This document shows, piece by piece, positions 7,887-16,262 of a DNA stretch of 44,333 nt. Source of the stretch: JBBPYA01 sp038200385 (GTDB taxonomy: Bacteria; Actinomycetota; Actinomycetes; Mycobacteriales; Geodermatophilaceae); NCBI GenBank assembly GCA_038200385.1, contig JBBPYA010000326.1, forward strand, positions 1 through 44,333, written 5' to 3'. Every line of letters starts with the position of its first letter. Position 1 is the first letter of the stretch. Below the pieces are notes generated by a model. The model did not search any database, was not told the DNA's origin, and worked only from the letters and a program-made list of their open reading frames with translations. A program made the translations under genes and the position numbers.

Positions 7887-8755
7887 GTGCGCCAGCTCGG
7901 AGGATGCCCGAGCCATCCGGCCAGCTGCTCGTCGTACGGCGCGAAGTGCGCCTCCAGGCGTGCCCGCAACTGTGGGGACATCGGGGTGCGGGGGCGGGCG
8001 TTGTGCCGCTCGAAGACCGGCGTCCCCAGCGGCGGGACGCCCAGGAAATCCAGCACCCCCGCGTACACCTGCTCGGGCTCGGTGAAGAACAGGTGGCTGT
8101 CCACGACGTGCATCCGGTCCCGCCCGATCAGCGCCGAGACGCGCTCGAGGTGCTCGACGTAGCGGCCGCGCTGCAGGTAGGCATTGTGCTGGTGGTGGTG
8201 GCTGACATAGCCGGGCTCGGCGACCAGCCGCTCGGCCTCGCCGGCCAGGCGCTGCGGCTCCAGGTCCAGCGCCGCCTCGAAGGACTGGTCCTCGAAGCCG
8301 CGGGCGAACTCGTGCGCGTGTGCGGAGTACGCGCGCTCCACCGGGTCACGCAGGAGCACCACCAGCTTGATCCCCGGCAGATCGGTGCTGATCCGGGCGG
8401 CGGCCAGCGGATGGAACAGGTAGTACGGGCTGGACTCGAACGTGACGGCGGGTACGCCGCTGCGCCGGCCGGCCCGTTGCGCGGTGGCGAGCAGCGGGAA
8501 GTGCCCGCGGTACCAGGCCGGCCCGTTGCCGTAGGCGGTGTCGAAGTAGTGCACGCCCTTGTGCAGCACCGGTTTGAGGATCGCCGGGTGCTGGATCAGG
8601 GTGCGGAACATCGACGTCGTACCGCAACGCTGCCCGCCGGCGATCAGGAAGCCGGGCAGCATCCGCAACGGGCTGCTCAGCCGTCCCACGGTCCGGGTCA
8701 CGCCCTGGACCACCCGCTTGCGGGTCGGGGTGGCCGACGCCGGAGGTGCACTCAT
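7883..8755 (-). CDS. sulfotransferase (ST3), heparan-sulfotransferase-like pattern
   Basis: Predicted PAPS-dependent sulfotransferase of 290 residues. The PAPS loop FLIAGGQRCGTTSM lies near residues 36-49, followed by IQHPAILKP, KGVHYFD and WYRGHFP. This spacing resembles the Sulfotransfer_1 family that includes heparan sulfate N- and O-sulfotransferases (P-loop, HP, E/K..FF, WY..FP). The 3'-phosphate site is VVLLRDPVERAYSAHAHE, and AYLQRGRYVEHLERV also matches the family. The ATG at 8755 overlaps the stop of the kinase-like gene (ATGA). Acceptor is unknown; context points to the polysaccharide repeat unit. Confidence 0.88.
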   Translation of the reverse strand: MSAPPASATPTRKRVVQGVTRTVGRLSSPLRMLPGFLIAGGQRCGTTSMFRTLIQHPAILKPVLHKGVHYFDTAYGNGPAWYRGHFPLLATAQRAGRRSGVPAVTFESSPYYLFHPLAAARISTDLPGIKLVVLLRDPVERAYSAHAHEFARGFEDQSFEAALDLEPQRLAGEAERLVAEPGYVSHHHQHNAYLQRGRYVEHLERVSALIGRDRMHVVDSHLFFTEPEQVYAGVLDFLGVPPLGTPVFERHNARPRTPMSPQLRARLEAHFAPYDEQLAGWLGHPPSWRT

Positions 8756-9921
8756 CTGGCCATCCTGCCCAGGTTCGTCGTCAGGGTGGGCAGCAGCCAG
8801 TCCTCGACCCTGCCCAGCCGGCTGCCGGCGGCGGCCTGGCCGTCCTCGGTATAGCGGGTGGCGATCTCGGTCAGGTAGCCGAGCGCGGTCAGGGCGGCCG
8901 CGTCCGTGGTCACCCCCAGCGCTCGCAGGGTCGCCGCTGCCCGGGCCACGCAGCCAGCTGCCGCGGTGGTCGGGTCGGTGCGGCGCACGATCAGGTCCTC
9001 GTGCAGGTCGTGGTGCAGCGCATCGAACCCGCGCGGGACGCCGCCGGTGAAGCGTTCCCAGTCCCACGCCGCGACCCCCTCAGGCAGGGCCGACATGTTC
9101 CAGGGAGTCCAGTCGCCGTGCCAGCTTCCGGTGTCCAGCGCGCTGTCGCGGGCCACCTCGTGCAGGCCGGTCAGCGTCGCGGACAGCTGGGCGGCGACCG
9201 GCCCGTCCGGGAGCCGGGCGATCCGCTCGCCCAGCCGGGACCAGTACGGCGTGTTCCGGAGGGGGACGCCGTCGACTCGGTCGAGGTCGGCGACCTCGGC
9301 AGTGGCCGCAGCAAGCCGGGCGGCCGGGACCGGACCGGCCTGGACCGGCAACGCGCTCTGCACCAGGATCGGCAGGTCCTGCCACGTACCGGCGTACAGC
9401 GGCTCGGGCGCCCGCACCGCGCGCAACCCGGCAGTGCCCAAGCGGTGCAGCGCCGCCCCCTCGGCGCGCACCAACCGATCGGTCAGCGGGCTGACTCCCA
9501 CCTTGGCGTAGCCCAGCAGCCGGCCGTCGCTCGCATGAATGGCGAGGACCGGCTTCCGGTTGGCCCTCGCCCGACCCAGCTGCACGCTGGCCAGGACCGG
9601 CTGCCCGAGTACGGCTGCGAGCTGCCCGAGGATGCCGGGGTCCGCCCCGACGTCCACCCGGTCCCGGAGCGCGACCTGGGCTACGCCACTGCGCAGGGCG
9701 AGGGACAGCGCGCCGGCGCGGAGCCGGTCGGCAAGGCCGGCGCGGTGCGCGTGCTGACGCAGCGCCGCAGCGGCGGCCCGCCGGTTGTCGGCGGGGACCA
9801 GCAGTCGGGGGTCGGCCGCGCTCGGCAGCGGCAGCAGGGCCCCGGGGTGTCGTCGGGCCCGGCCGGGAAGTCCCCGTGCCGGCGCGGCCACGTCGGCCTG
9901 CGGCCAGAGCAGCCGGACCAT
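8752..9921 (-). CDS. phosphotransferase (APH/choline-kinase fold) of unknown substrate
   Basis: A 389-residue soluble protein whose C-terminal half has the protein-kinase-like catalytic loop WHGDWTPWNM (HxDxxxxN pattern) and the metal-binding AWDWERF, as in aminoglycoside phosphotransferase and choline kinase relatives. The N-terminal half is divergent. The start is set at the ATG at 9921 because GGAGGT lies 7 bases upstream; a GTG at 9975 is closer to the previous gene but has no ribosome site. It lies between the polymerase and ST3 in the operon and ends in an ATGA overlap. A sugar or polyol kinase feeding the repeat unit, or phosphorylation of the glycan, are both possible; neither is proven. 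Confidence 0.75.
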   Translation of the reverse strand: MVRLLWPQADVAAPARGLPGRARRHPGALLPLPSAADPRLLVPADNRRAAAAALRQHAHRAGLADRLRAGALSLALRSGVAQVALRDRVDVGADPGILGQLAAVLGQPVLASVQLGRARANRKPVLAIHASDGRLLGYAKVGVSPLTDRLVRAEGAALHRLGTAGLRAVRAPEPLYAGTWQDLPILVQSALPVQAGPVPAARLAAATAEVADLDRVDGVPLRNTPYWSRLGERIARLPDGPVAAQLSATLTGLHEVARDSALDTGSWHGDWTPWNMSALPEGVAAWDWERFTGGVPRGFDALHHDLHEDLIVRRTDPTTAAAGCVARAAATLRALGVTTDAAALTALGYLTEIATRYTEDGQAAAGSRLGRVEDWLLPTLTTNLGRMAR

Positions 9922-10009
9922 GGCCAGCACCTCCGCCGGTGCCCCGCCCGCCCGGGTGCCGGGCGGGCTGCTCACGCCGGCGCCGGGCGGTCGACGGCGC
10001 AGAGCCGGC

Positions 10010-11377
10010 TCACGCCGCCGCCTCGGTCCGGGCCAGGTCGTTGCGCCAGAGCAGGGCGATCGACAGGAACACGAGCAGCAGGGGCGCGACGAGGGAGTTG
10101 TACAGGAACATGTAGAGCAGGGGCAGCAGGACGGCCAGCAGGCCGGCCAGCCCGATCGGAGTGGTGTCGCGCCGGTAGCACCAGGCGGTGCGCAGGAAGT
10201 ACCCGACGTGCAGGGCCGCACCGACCAGACCCTGGCCGATCAGGACCGCCCAGAACGGGCCGTTGCCGCCGAGAGTGGGGTTGCCGCACAACTGGCACTG
10301 TGCGGTCTGCCCGATCGCGATCGACTGGGTCCCACCCTGTGCTGACCGGGTGCCGCCGTAGCCGATGATCGGCGAGGTCAGCGCGGCCTGCCAGGTGTAC
10401 TCCGCGGTGTAGGAGCGGGTCAGGTTGCTCTGCGGATTGTCCAGCCGCTCGGACACGATGGTGGTGAGTGGGCTGCCCAGGAAGATGACGCCACCGAGCA
10501 GGCTGGCCACGCCCAGCGCGGCCACCACGAAGAACTTGCCCTGGGCGGCCAACCGCACCGCGATGTAGACCAGGGCCAAACCCAGACCGATCCACAGCCC
10601 GCGGTTGAGCGAGTAGACGGTCGGCACCAGCGCGGCGAGCAGGATCAGGGCGCCCACTCCGCGCCGCAGCCGCCCGGTCCGGACGAACCAGGACACGATG
10701 AACCAGCCCAGCAGCACCGACAGGCAGAACCCCCAGCTGTTGGTGTAGCCGAATGGGGCCGCCGGTCGCGGCGCCTCGTAGCCGAGAACCTGCTGCAACT
10801 GCGCGGTCGCCGGATGCACGAGGCTGCGGACGAAGTTGTCGGCCCGGATGTTCGGTGGCAGCACCAGCTCGACCGGCGAGGTGAACTCGAGGTTTCCGAA
10901 GAACGTCCCGGCCAGGCCGCCCACGACCGTGACGATGAACAGGAATCCCAGGTGCCGCACCATCCGCAGCCGCGGGTAGTCGCGCTCGGACAGGTTGCCG
11001 GCGTACAGCAGCATGATCGTCACGGCGGTGTATCCGGCCAAGGTGAACGCGACCGAGATCAGCCGGCCCGACGCGGTGCTGGGCAACGCCTGCGGGGGGT
11101 TGTGGCCGATCATGATGAGACTGACCAGGACCCACACCAGGAACAGCAGCCACAGCCCGAACCCCTTGGGGACCCGGACCGGGCGGTGCCGCGCCAGATG
11201 GATCAGCATCGGGACGGTCAGGGCGTAGATGATCAGGGTGCCGAGCCCGAGCGCCCACCAGACCGGGTAGCCGAGCAGCAATGCGCTCAGCGGCCAGCCC
11301 GGGCGCAGCGCGAGCAGGGCCGGCTTCGGCGGTCGCAGCGTGGACCCCAGCGGGACCGTCGAGGACTGCGTGGTCAT
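10010..11377 (-). CDS. O-antigen ligase/polymerase-like membrane protein (Wzy type), copy 1
   Basis: A 455-residue polytopic membrane protein with about 10-12 transmembrane segments and one large extracytoplasmic loop between TVVGGLAGTFFG and PFGYTNSWG, plus a second near SNLTRSYTAEYTWQAALTSPIIGYG. The segment VYSLNRGLWIGLGLALVYIAV matches the Wzy_C/O-antigen ligase signature (xxxSRG/NRGxxxG), and SPIIGYG matches the motif following the loop. It would join repeat units outside the membrane. The ATG at 11377 overlaps the Wzz-like stop (ATGA), the classical Wzz-Wzy partnership. A second Wzy-like gene lies at 40080-41486. Confidence 0.85.
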   Translation of the reverse strand: MTTQSSTVPLGSTLRPPKPALLALRPGWPLSALLLGYPVWWALGLGTLIIYALTVPMLIHLARHRPVRVPKGFGLWLLFLVWVLVSLIMIGHNPPQALPSTASGRLISVAFTLAGYTAVTIMLLYAGNLSERDYPRLRMVRHLGFLFIVTVVGGLAGTFFGNLEFTSPVELVLPPNIRADNFVRSLVHPATAQLQQVLGYEAPRPAAPFGYTNSWGFCLSVLLGWFIVSWFVRTGRLRRGVGALILLAALVPTVYSLNRGLWIGLGLALVYIAVRLAAQGKFFVVAALGVASLLGGVIFLGSPLTTIVSERLDNPQSNLTRSYTAEYTWQAALTSPIIGYGGTRSAQGGTQSIAIGQTAQCQLCGNPTLGGNGPFWAVLIGQGLVGAALHVGYFLRTAWCYRRDTTPIGLAGLLAVLLPLLYMFLYNSLVAPLLLVFLSIALLWRNDLARTEAAA

Positions 11378-13119
11378 CCCGCGGATCGGGATGCCGAGCG
11401 GACGGAGCGCTGTGCCGCCGGTCCGGGTCGGCGCCCGCCGGCGCCCTTGCGAGTGCGGTCGTCACGGTGGTCGTCGGCGCCCGCGTCGACGCTGTCCTCG
11501 GTGCCGCGCGTGGCGGCCCGCCCATCCGCGGGGACCTCGTCCTCCGCCGGATCCGCGGTCTGCGCCTGCACCGTGCCGCTACCCGCCGCCGCGTTTGCGG
11601 CGCCGCCGGTGCGCATCTTGCGGGCGTGCCGCGCGGCCGGGATCAGCACGCTGCCCACGACCGGCGTGTTCATCACGGCGAACTGCTCGATGGCGTCGAG
11701 CACCCGATCGGACGCGCTGTGCCGCGCGACGATCACGATCAGCGCCGCGTCGGCCAGGGCGGACAGGGTCTGAGCCTGGCTGCTGTCATTCGTGGGGGGC
11801 GCCTCCAGCACCACGTAGCGGGCCGAGCGGCGCAGCGTGCGGAGCAGTTCGCGGGCCGCCTGCGTCTGCAACAGCGCCCCGGCCCGTTCCGGTTCCGACC
11901 CGGGAGCCAGCACGCGCAACTGCTCGAATCCCAGCGGGACCTGCAGCGCGTCCGCCAGCTCCGACGAACCGGACAGCACCTCCGACAGACCGGCACTGCC
12001 GTGTCGCAACCGCAGCCGCTGCACCGTGCCGGACTCCGGCGAGGCACACACCAGGGTGACCTCCGCACCGGTCTTGGACAGGCTCGCGGCCAGGTTGGCG
12101 GCCACCTCGCTGCTGTCGGAATCGACTCCGGCGACCATGAGGACGCGGGCGTCGGAAGCCGTCCGTGAGGTGAGCAGGTTTCGCAGCCGGACGTAGCCGC
12201 GACCGGCGGGCGTCGTCGGCTCGGCCAGCCCGCCGCCGACGGTCTCCGGCACGTTGGCCAGTACCGGCAGCCCGGTCCGGCGGGAGACCTCGTCCGGGGT
12301 GCGCAGCTGGCGGTCGGACCGGTAGCGCAGCAGGGCCAGACCCAACCCGACCAGCAGGCCGAGCATCGCCCCCGCGGCGAGGTTCACCGTGAGCACCGGA
12401 CTACTCGCCGATCTCGGCAGGTTCGCGTCGGTGATCGTCCGGCCCGGGGTGATCGAGCTGACGTCCAGGCCGTCGACCTCGGCCGAGAGCAACGCGATCT
12501 GGGTGCTGAGCGACTGGATCTGCGCCTGCGCCACGGACAGCTCTACCGAGTCCGGCTTGAGCCCGGCGAGGGACTTCGTGACGTTCTGCAACGAGCGGTT
12601 GAGGGTGTCGATCTGGACCTGCCGGGCGGTCTGCCGGGCGGTGATCTGCGCGCTGGCCTCCTGGGCCCGGTTGGCCAGGTAGGCCACGGCGAAGGCGTTC
12701 GCCCCGGTCCGGGCCGCCTCCGGCGACGTCGACCTGTAGGCGATGGTGAGCACCTCGGTGTTCGGTGGGACCGAGACCTTCACCCGGGAGACGAGCTCAG
12801 CCGGCGTGGCGTTGTCGCCGATCGTGTCGGCGGCCGCCTTGACCACCGCCGTCGAGGTCAGCAGCTGCGCCTCGGTGTCCAGGTTGATCTCACCCCGGGT
12901 CCGCCCGTTGGCCAGCACCGACTGGTCGTCGGCGCCGGTGGGGGTGACCAGGACCTGCGTGGTGGAGGTGTACAAGGGCGTCTGGGCCGAGGTGTAGCCG
13001 TATCCGGCCAGGGCGCCGAGTACGACGACGATCAGGATCAGCCACCACTGCCGTCGCAGCAGCGCTCCGAAGTCACTGAGCTGGGCCGGCGGGACGGGCG
13101 CCACCGTGGGATCGGTCAC
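11374..13119 (-). CDS. Wzz-type chain-length regulator fused to a degenerate tyrosine-kinase domain (copy 1)
   Basis: A 581-residue polysaccharide co-polymerase. Order: cytoplasmic N-terminus; TM1 (WWLILIVVVLGALAGYGYTS, about 25-44); periplasmic coiled region with SLQNVTKSLAGLKPDSVE; TM2 (VNLAAGAMLGLLVGLGLALL, about 250); then a BY-kinase-like domain starting RTPDEVSRRTGLPVLANVPE. Where active kinases have GEGKS(T) this protein has AGVDSDSSEVAANLAAS, with no P-loop lysine; the Walker A' Asp is replaced in TLVCASPES, and the Walker B site reads YVVLEAPP. The C-terminal tail is Arg/Gly/Ala-rich without a tyrosine cluster. The GTG at 13119, preceded by AAAGGAAA, is the start. First gene of the operon to 5257. 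Confidence 0.85.
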   Translation of the reverse strand: MTDPTVAPVPPAQLSDFGALLRRQWWLILIVVVLGALAGYGYTSAQTPLYTSTTQVLVTPTGADDQSVLANGRTRGEINLDTEAQLLTSTAVVKAAADTIGDNATPAELVSRVKVSVPPNTEVLTIAYRSTSPEAARTGANAFAVAYLANRAQEASAQITARQTARQVQIDTLNRSLQNVTKSLAGLKPDSVELSVAQAQIQSLSTQIALLSAEVDGLDVSSITPGRTITDANLPRSASSPVLTVNLAAGAMLGLLVGLGLALLRYRSDRQLRTPDEVSRRTGLPVLANVPETVGGGLAEPTTPAGRGYVRLRNLLTSRTASDARVLMVAGVDSDSSEVAANLAASLSKTGAEVTLVCASPESGTVQRLRLRHGSAGLSEVLSGSSELADALQVPLGFEQLRVLAPGSEPERAGALLQTQAARELLRTLRRSARYVVLEAPPTNDSSQAQTLSALADAALIVIVARHSASDRVLDAIEQFAVMNTPVVGSVLIPAARHARKMRTGGAANAAAGSGTVQAQTADPAEDEVPADGRAATRGTEDSVDAGADDHRDDRTRKGAGGRRPGPAAQRSVRSASRSAG

Positions 13120-13152
13120 TGTGCGTTTCCTTTCGCTGTCGTTGCGCGACTC

Positions 13153-13181
13153 ACAGTAGCTCTTCGTGTACAGCAATGGAA
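13153..13181 (-). promoter_or_regulatory. possible promoter of the Wzz-Wzy-Wzx-sulfotransferase operon
   Basis: Read on the minus strand, TTCCAT (13181-13176) and TACTGT (13158-13153) are separated by 17 bases and precede the GTG at 13119. The -35 match is weak. The inverted repeat at 13187-13202 lies just upstream, centred about 48 bases before the expected start of transcription. Confidence 0.3.
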
Positions 13182-13186
13182 CTGAG

Positions 13187-13202
13187 CCACCCTAACGGGT
13201 GA
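13187..13202. promoter_or_regulatory. CACCC-N4-GGGTG inverted repeat, copy 2 (candidate operator)
   Basis: CCACCC-TAAC-GGGTGA matches copy 1 at 4478-4493 except for the first base and the spacer. It lies in the divergent region between the Wzz operon (minus) and the secreted propeller pair (plus), so a single symmetric site could serve both directions. Confidence 0.55.
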
Positions 13203-13287
13203 GATCTGCGAGAAAGCTCGCCAAAGTTGACTACGCTGCGTCATATTGGCGCCAACGTCCTGACCAACAACCCCTCGGAGGATCGAC

Positions 13288-16197
13288 ATGCGGCGTGGGC
13301 TAATTGCTGCTCTCACCGTGACGAGCGCACTCGTGTTGCCGGCGCTGCCGGCAACCGCAGTCCAGTCGCCACACACCTTGATCGTCAACGATGTCCCGTC
13401 CACGCAGACTCCGGAGATCAAGGACGGTCGGGTACTGACGATCGCCAAGGTGGGCTCCAAGGTGATCCTTGGAGGCACCTTCACGATGGTGTCCAACCGG
13501 GGTTCTGGGACGGTGCTGAGCCGGGCGAACATCCTGGCCTTCGACGCCGTGAGCGGCGCGGTGGACACCGCGTTCGCGCCTTCGATCAACGGCGTGGTCA
13601 ACACGCTGCTGCCGGGGCCGAACAACACCGTGTACGCCGGTGGCACCTTCACCTCCGTCAATGGGGCTACCCAACGCAACCTCACCTACCTCAACGCGGC
13701 AACCGGGTCCGTGGTGACTGGTTTCAAGGCCGCGGCGCTCAACGGTGCGGTCAACGACCTCTCGCTGTCCGGCGGACGGCTGTTCGTGGGCGGCACGTTC
13801 AGCACCGCAGGCGGCGTCGGGCACGGTGGCCTGGTGACCCTGGTCCCGTCCACCGGCGCGCTGGATCCCTACATGACCATCGACGTCGCGGTGAACCACA
13901 ACTACCCCAGCGGCAACGCACGGGCCAGCGTCGGGGTCTCCAAACTGGACATCACCCCGGACGGCGGCCGGTTGGTGGCGATCGGGAACTTCAAGCTGGT
14001 CGAGGGGCAGAGTCGGGACCAGGCGGTCATCATCCTGCTGCCACCGTCCGGACCCGTCGTCGACCCGAACTGGCGTACCGCCCGCTACGAACCGGCCTGT
14101 TTCAGCAACGCCTTCGACAGCTACATCCGGGACATCGACATCGCACCGGACGGCTCCTGGTTCTCCATCGTCGCCACTGGTGGCCCGAACCCTGGCACGC
14201 TGTGCGACACCGCGACCCGCTGGGAGTTCTCCGACACCGGCGCCGACGTGCAGCCGCGCTGGATCGCCGACACCGGCGGTGACACCCTGTTCTCCGTCGC
14301 GATCACCGGTCCGGCCGTCTACGTCGGTGGGCACCAGCGCTGGCTGAACAACGCCGGCGGCCGCGACTTCGCCGCGCCGGGCTCCGTGCCGCGGCCGGGA
14401 CTGGCCGCGTTGGACCCGCTCAACGGCGTGCCGCTGTCTTGGAACCCGGGTCGCCAGCCGCGCGGCGTGGGTGCCCAGGCCCTGCTGGCCACCCCGGACG
14501 GGCTCTACGTCGGCAGTGACACCGACTACATCGGCAACGTCAAGTACTTCCGACCGAAGATCGCGTTCTTCCCGCTCGCGGGCGGCACCACACCGGTCTC
14601 CCAGGACACCGGCACGCTACCGGCCAACGTCTTTCTCGCCGGCCGGCCGACCGCAACCGGCTCGGGGGGTGGCGCCGGCCCGATCGGGGTGGACGACGTC
14701 GCCAAGCGCTACTACACCGGTACGACGGTGTCCCCCACCAGCGTGCTTCCGCCCGCGGGCATCCAGTGGAGCCGGGCCCGTGGCGGGTTCATGGCCAACG
14801 GCAAGCTGGTCTACGGCCTGGACGACAACAACCTGTACACCCGGACCTTCGACGGGACGAGCTTCGGTCCGGCCGTGCTGGTCGACCCCTACAACGACCC
14901 GTTCTGGAGTGACATCAACACCGGCTCCGGGCAGACCTACCGCGGGGTCAAGCCGTCGTTCTACGGCGAGCTGTCCAGCGTGACCGGCATGTTCTACGCC
15001 GGCGGCCGGGTCTACTACACCCGGTCCGGGCAGCAGGGCATGTTCTCCCGGGGGATGTCGCTGGACAGCCTGATCGTGGCCCCGGAGGAGCAGGCCGTGC
15101 CGGGGACCACCGGATGGGCCGACGCCCAGGGGATGTTCCTCAGCGGCGGCAACCTGTACTGGGCCTCGCGCGTGGACGGGAACCTGCGCAGGGTGGCCTT
15201 CACCAACGGTGCCCCCAGCGGAGCCTCAACGGTCGTCAGCGGCCCGACGGTGGACGGGACGGACTGGCGGACCCGGGTGATGTTCCTGGGACCCGGTGGC
15301 CCGCCGCCCCCGAACCAGCCGCCGTCGGCATCGTTCACGTCCTCCTGTACCGGTCTGACGTGCTCCTTCGACGCCAGCACCTCGGCGGACCCGGACGGGT
15401 CGATCGTCGGGTACTCCTGGAGGTTTGGAGATTCCAGCACCGGCTCCGGTGTCAGCCCCTCGCACACCTACGGGAGCGCCGGTGCCCGCACCGTGACCCT
15501 GACCGTGACCGACAACAACGGCGCGACCGGATCGACCAGCAACGCCCAGCCGGTCACCGCCAACCGGACGATCACCTTCCGGGCCGCGGCCACGCCCTTC
15601 ACCGGCACCGGGGTCAACTCCGCGGCGCTGACCGTGCCGAGCTCGATCCAGGCCGGGGACGCCCTCGTGCTGGCGCTGACGACGAACTCCGCCGTCAGCG
15701 GCGCCGCTCCCGCGGGCTATTCCCTGGTCGGGACTCAGTCGTCGGGCAACGCGGTCACCACGCAGGTCTGGCAGCGGGTGGCCACTGCGGGCGACGCCGG
15801 AGCCACCGTGAGGGTGGCGCTGTCCGGCGCGGCGAAGGTGGACCTGAGCCTGGTCGCCTACGCCGGGACGCGGGCCGCCGCGCCGGTGCTGTCCTTCACC
15901 GGTGACGCGGAGGTGGGCGGCAGCAGCCACACGACGCCGACTGCCACCGCACCGGACGGAGCCATGGTCGTCTCGGTGTGGAACGACAAGTCCTCGACGG
16001 CGCGGCAGTTCACCGCGCCGGACGGGGTGAGCGTGCGTACCTCTGTGCCTGGCAACGGCAATCGCGACATCGCGACGCTTGTCGCGGACGGCGGAGCCCC
16101 GGTGGCCGCCGGTCCGGTCGGAGGGCTGACGGCGACCGTCAATGCGCCCAGCGCGCGCTCGACCATGCTGACCCTGGTGCTGGCCGCCGGAAGCTGA
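13288..16197 (+). CDS. secreted beta-propeller-like protein with PKD domain and C-terminal lectin-like module (paralogue A)
   Basis: A 969-residue exported protein. A Sec signal peptide (MRRGLIAALTVTSALVLPAL, cleavage near ATA-VQ) is followed by about 640 residues with repeated blades such as VILGGTF, VYAGGTFTSVNG, LFVGGTFS and VYVGGHQRWLNN, the pattern of delta-60/WD-like propeller repeats. A PKD domain lies near 675-760 (PPSASF, SADPDGSIVGYSWRFGD, HTYGSAG). The last 200 residues form a beta-rich module that also ends the secreted protein at 29933-32101. GGAGGATCGAC precedes the ATG. It faces the Wzz operon across a shared regulatory region. Role unknown; binding or shaping the exported polysaccharide is an inference. 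Confidence 0.85.
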   Translation: MRRGLIAALTVTSALVLPALPATAVQSPHTLIVNDVPSTQTPEIKDGRVLTIAKVGSKVILGGTFTMVSNRGSGTVLSRANILAFDAVSGAVDTAFAPSINGVVNTLLPGPNNTVYAGGTFTSVNGATQRNLTYLNAATGSVVTGFKAAALNGAVNDLSLSGGRLFVGGTFSTAGGVGHGGLVTLVPSTGALDPYMTIDVAVNHNYPSGNARASVGVSKLDITPDGGRLVAIGNFKLVEGQSRDQAVIILLPPSGPVVDPNWRTARYEPACFSNAFDSYIRDIDIAPDGSWFSIVATGGPNPGTLCDTATRWEFSDTGADVQPRWIADTGGDTLFSVAITGPAVYVGGHQRWLNNAGGRDFAAPGSVPRPGLAALDPLNGVPLSWNPGRQPRGVGAQALLATPDGLYVGSDTDYIGNVKYFRPKIAFFPLAGGTTPVSQDTGTLPANVFLAGRPTATGSGGGAGPIGVDDVAKRYYTGTTVSPTSVLPPAGIQWSRARGGFMANGKLVYGLDDNNLYTRTFDGTSFGPAVLVDPYNDPFWSDINTGSGQTYRGVKPSFYGELSSVTGMFYAGGRVYYTRSGQQGMFSRGMSLDSLIVAPEEQAVPGTTGWADAQGMFLSGGNLYWASRVDGNLRRVAFTNGAPSGASTVVSGPTVDGTDWRTRVMFLGPGGPPPPNQPPSASFTSSCTGLTCSFDASTSADPDGSIVGYSWRFGDSSTGSGVSPSHTYGSAGARTVTLTVTDNNGATGSTSNAQPVTANRTITFRAAATPFTGTGVNSAALTVPSSIQAGDALVLALTTNSAVSGAAPAGYSLVGTQSSGNAVTTQVWQRVATAGDAGATVRVALSGAAKVDLSLVAYAGTRAAAPVLSFTGDAEVGGSSHTTPTATAPDGAMVVSVWNDKSSTARQFTAPDGVSVRTSVPGNGNRDIATLVADGGAPVAAGPVGGLTATVNAPSARSTMLTLVLAAGS

Positions 16198-16203
16198 TCC
16201 ATC

Positions 16204-16232
16204 CCCGGCGCGGCCAGTCCGGTCGCGCCGGG
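16204..16232 (+). terminator. strong hairpin between the tandem propeller genes
   Basis: Arms CCCGGCGCG (16204-16212) and CGCGCCGGG (16224-16232) pair perfectly over 9 bases, and the stem continues inward by GCC/GGT to a 5-base loop. It starts 6 bases after the stop codon of paralogue A and has no U-run. It could partly terminate or stabilise the transcript and so set different levels for the two paralogues. Confidence 0.6.
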
Positions 16233-16262
16233 CCCAATTTCGGCAGTGAGGGTTCTTTCATC

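Noticed and set aside
9972..11525. 517-codon minus-strand frame overlapping the Wzy gene
   Set aside because: Wrong frame of the same strand with low-complexity composition; the 10010-11377 frame has the membrane segments and Wzy signature.
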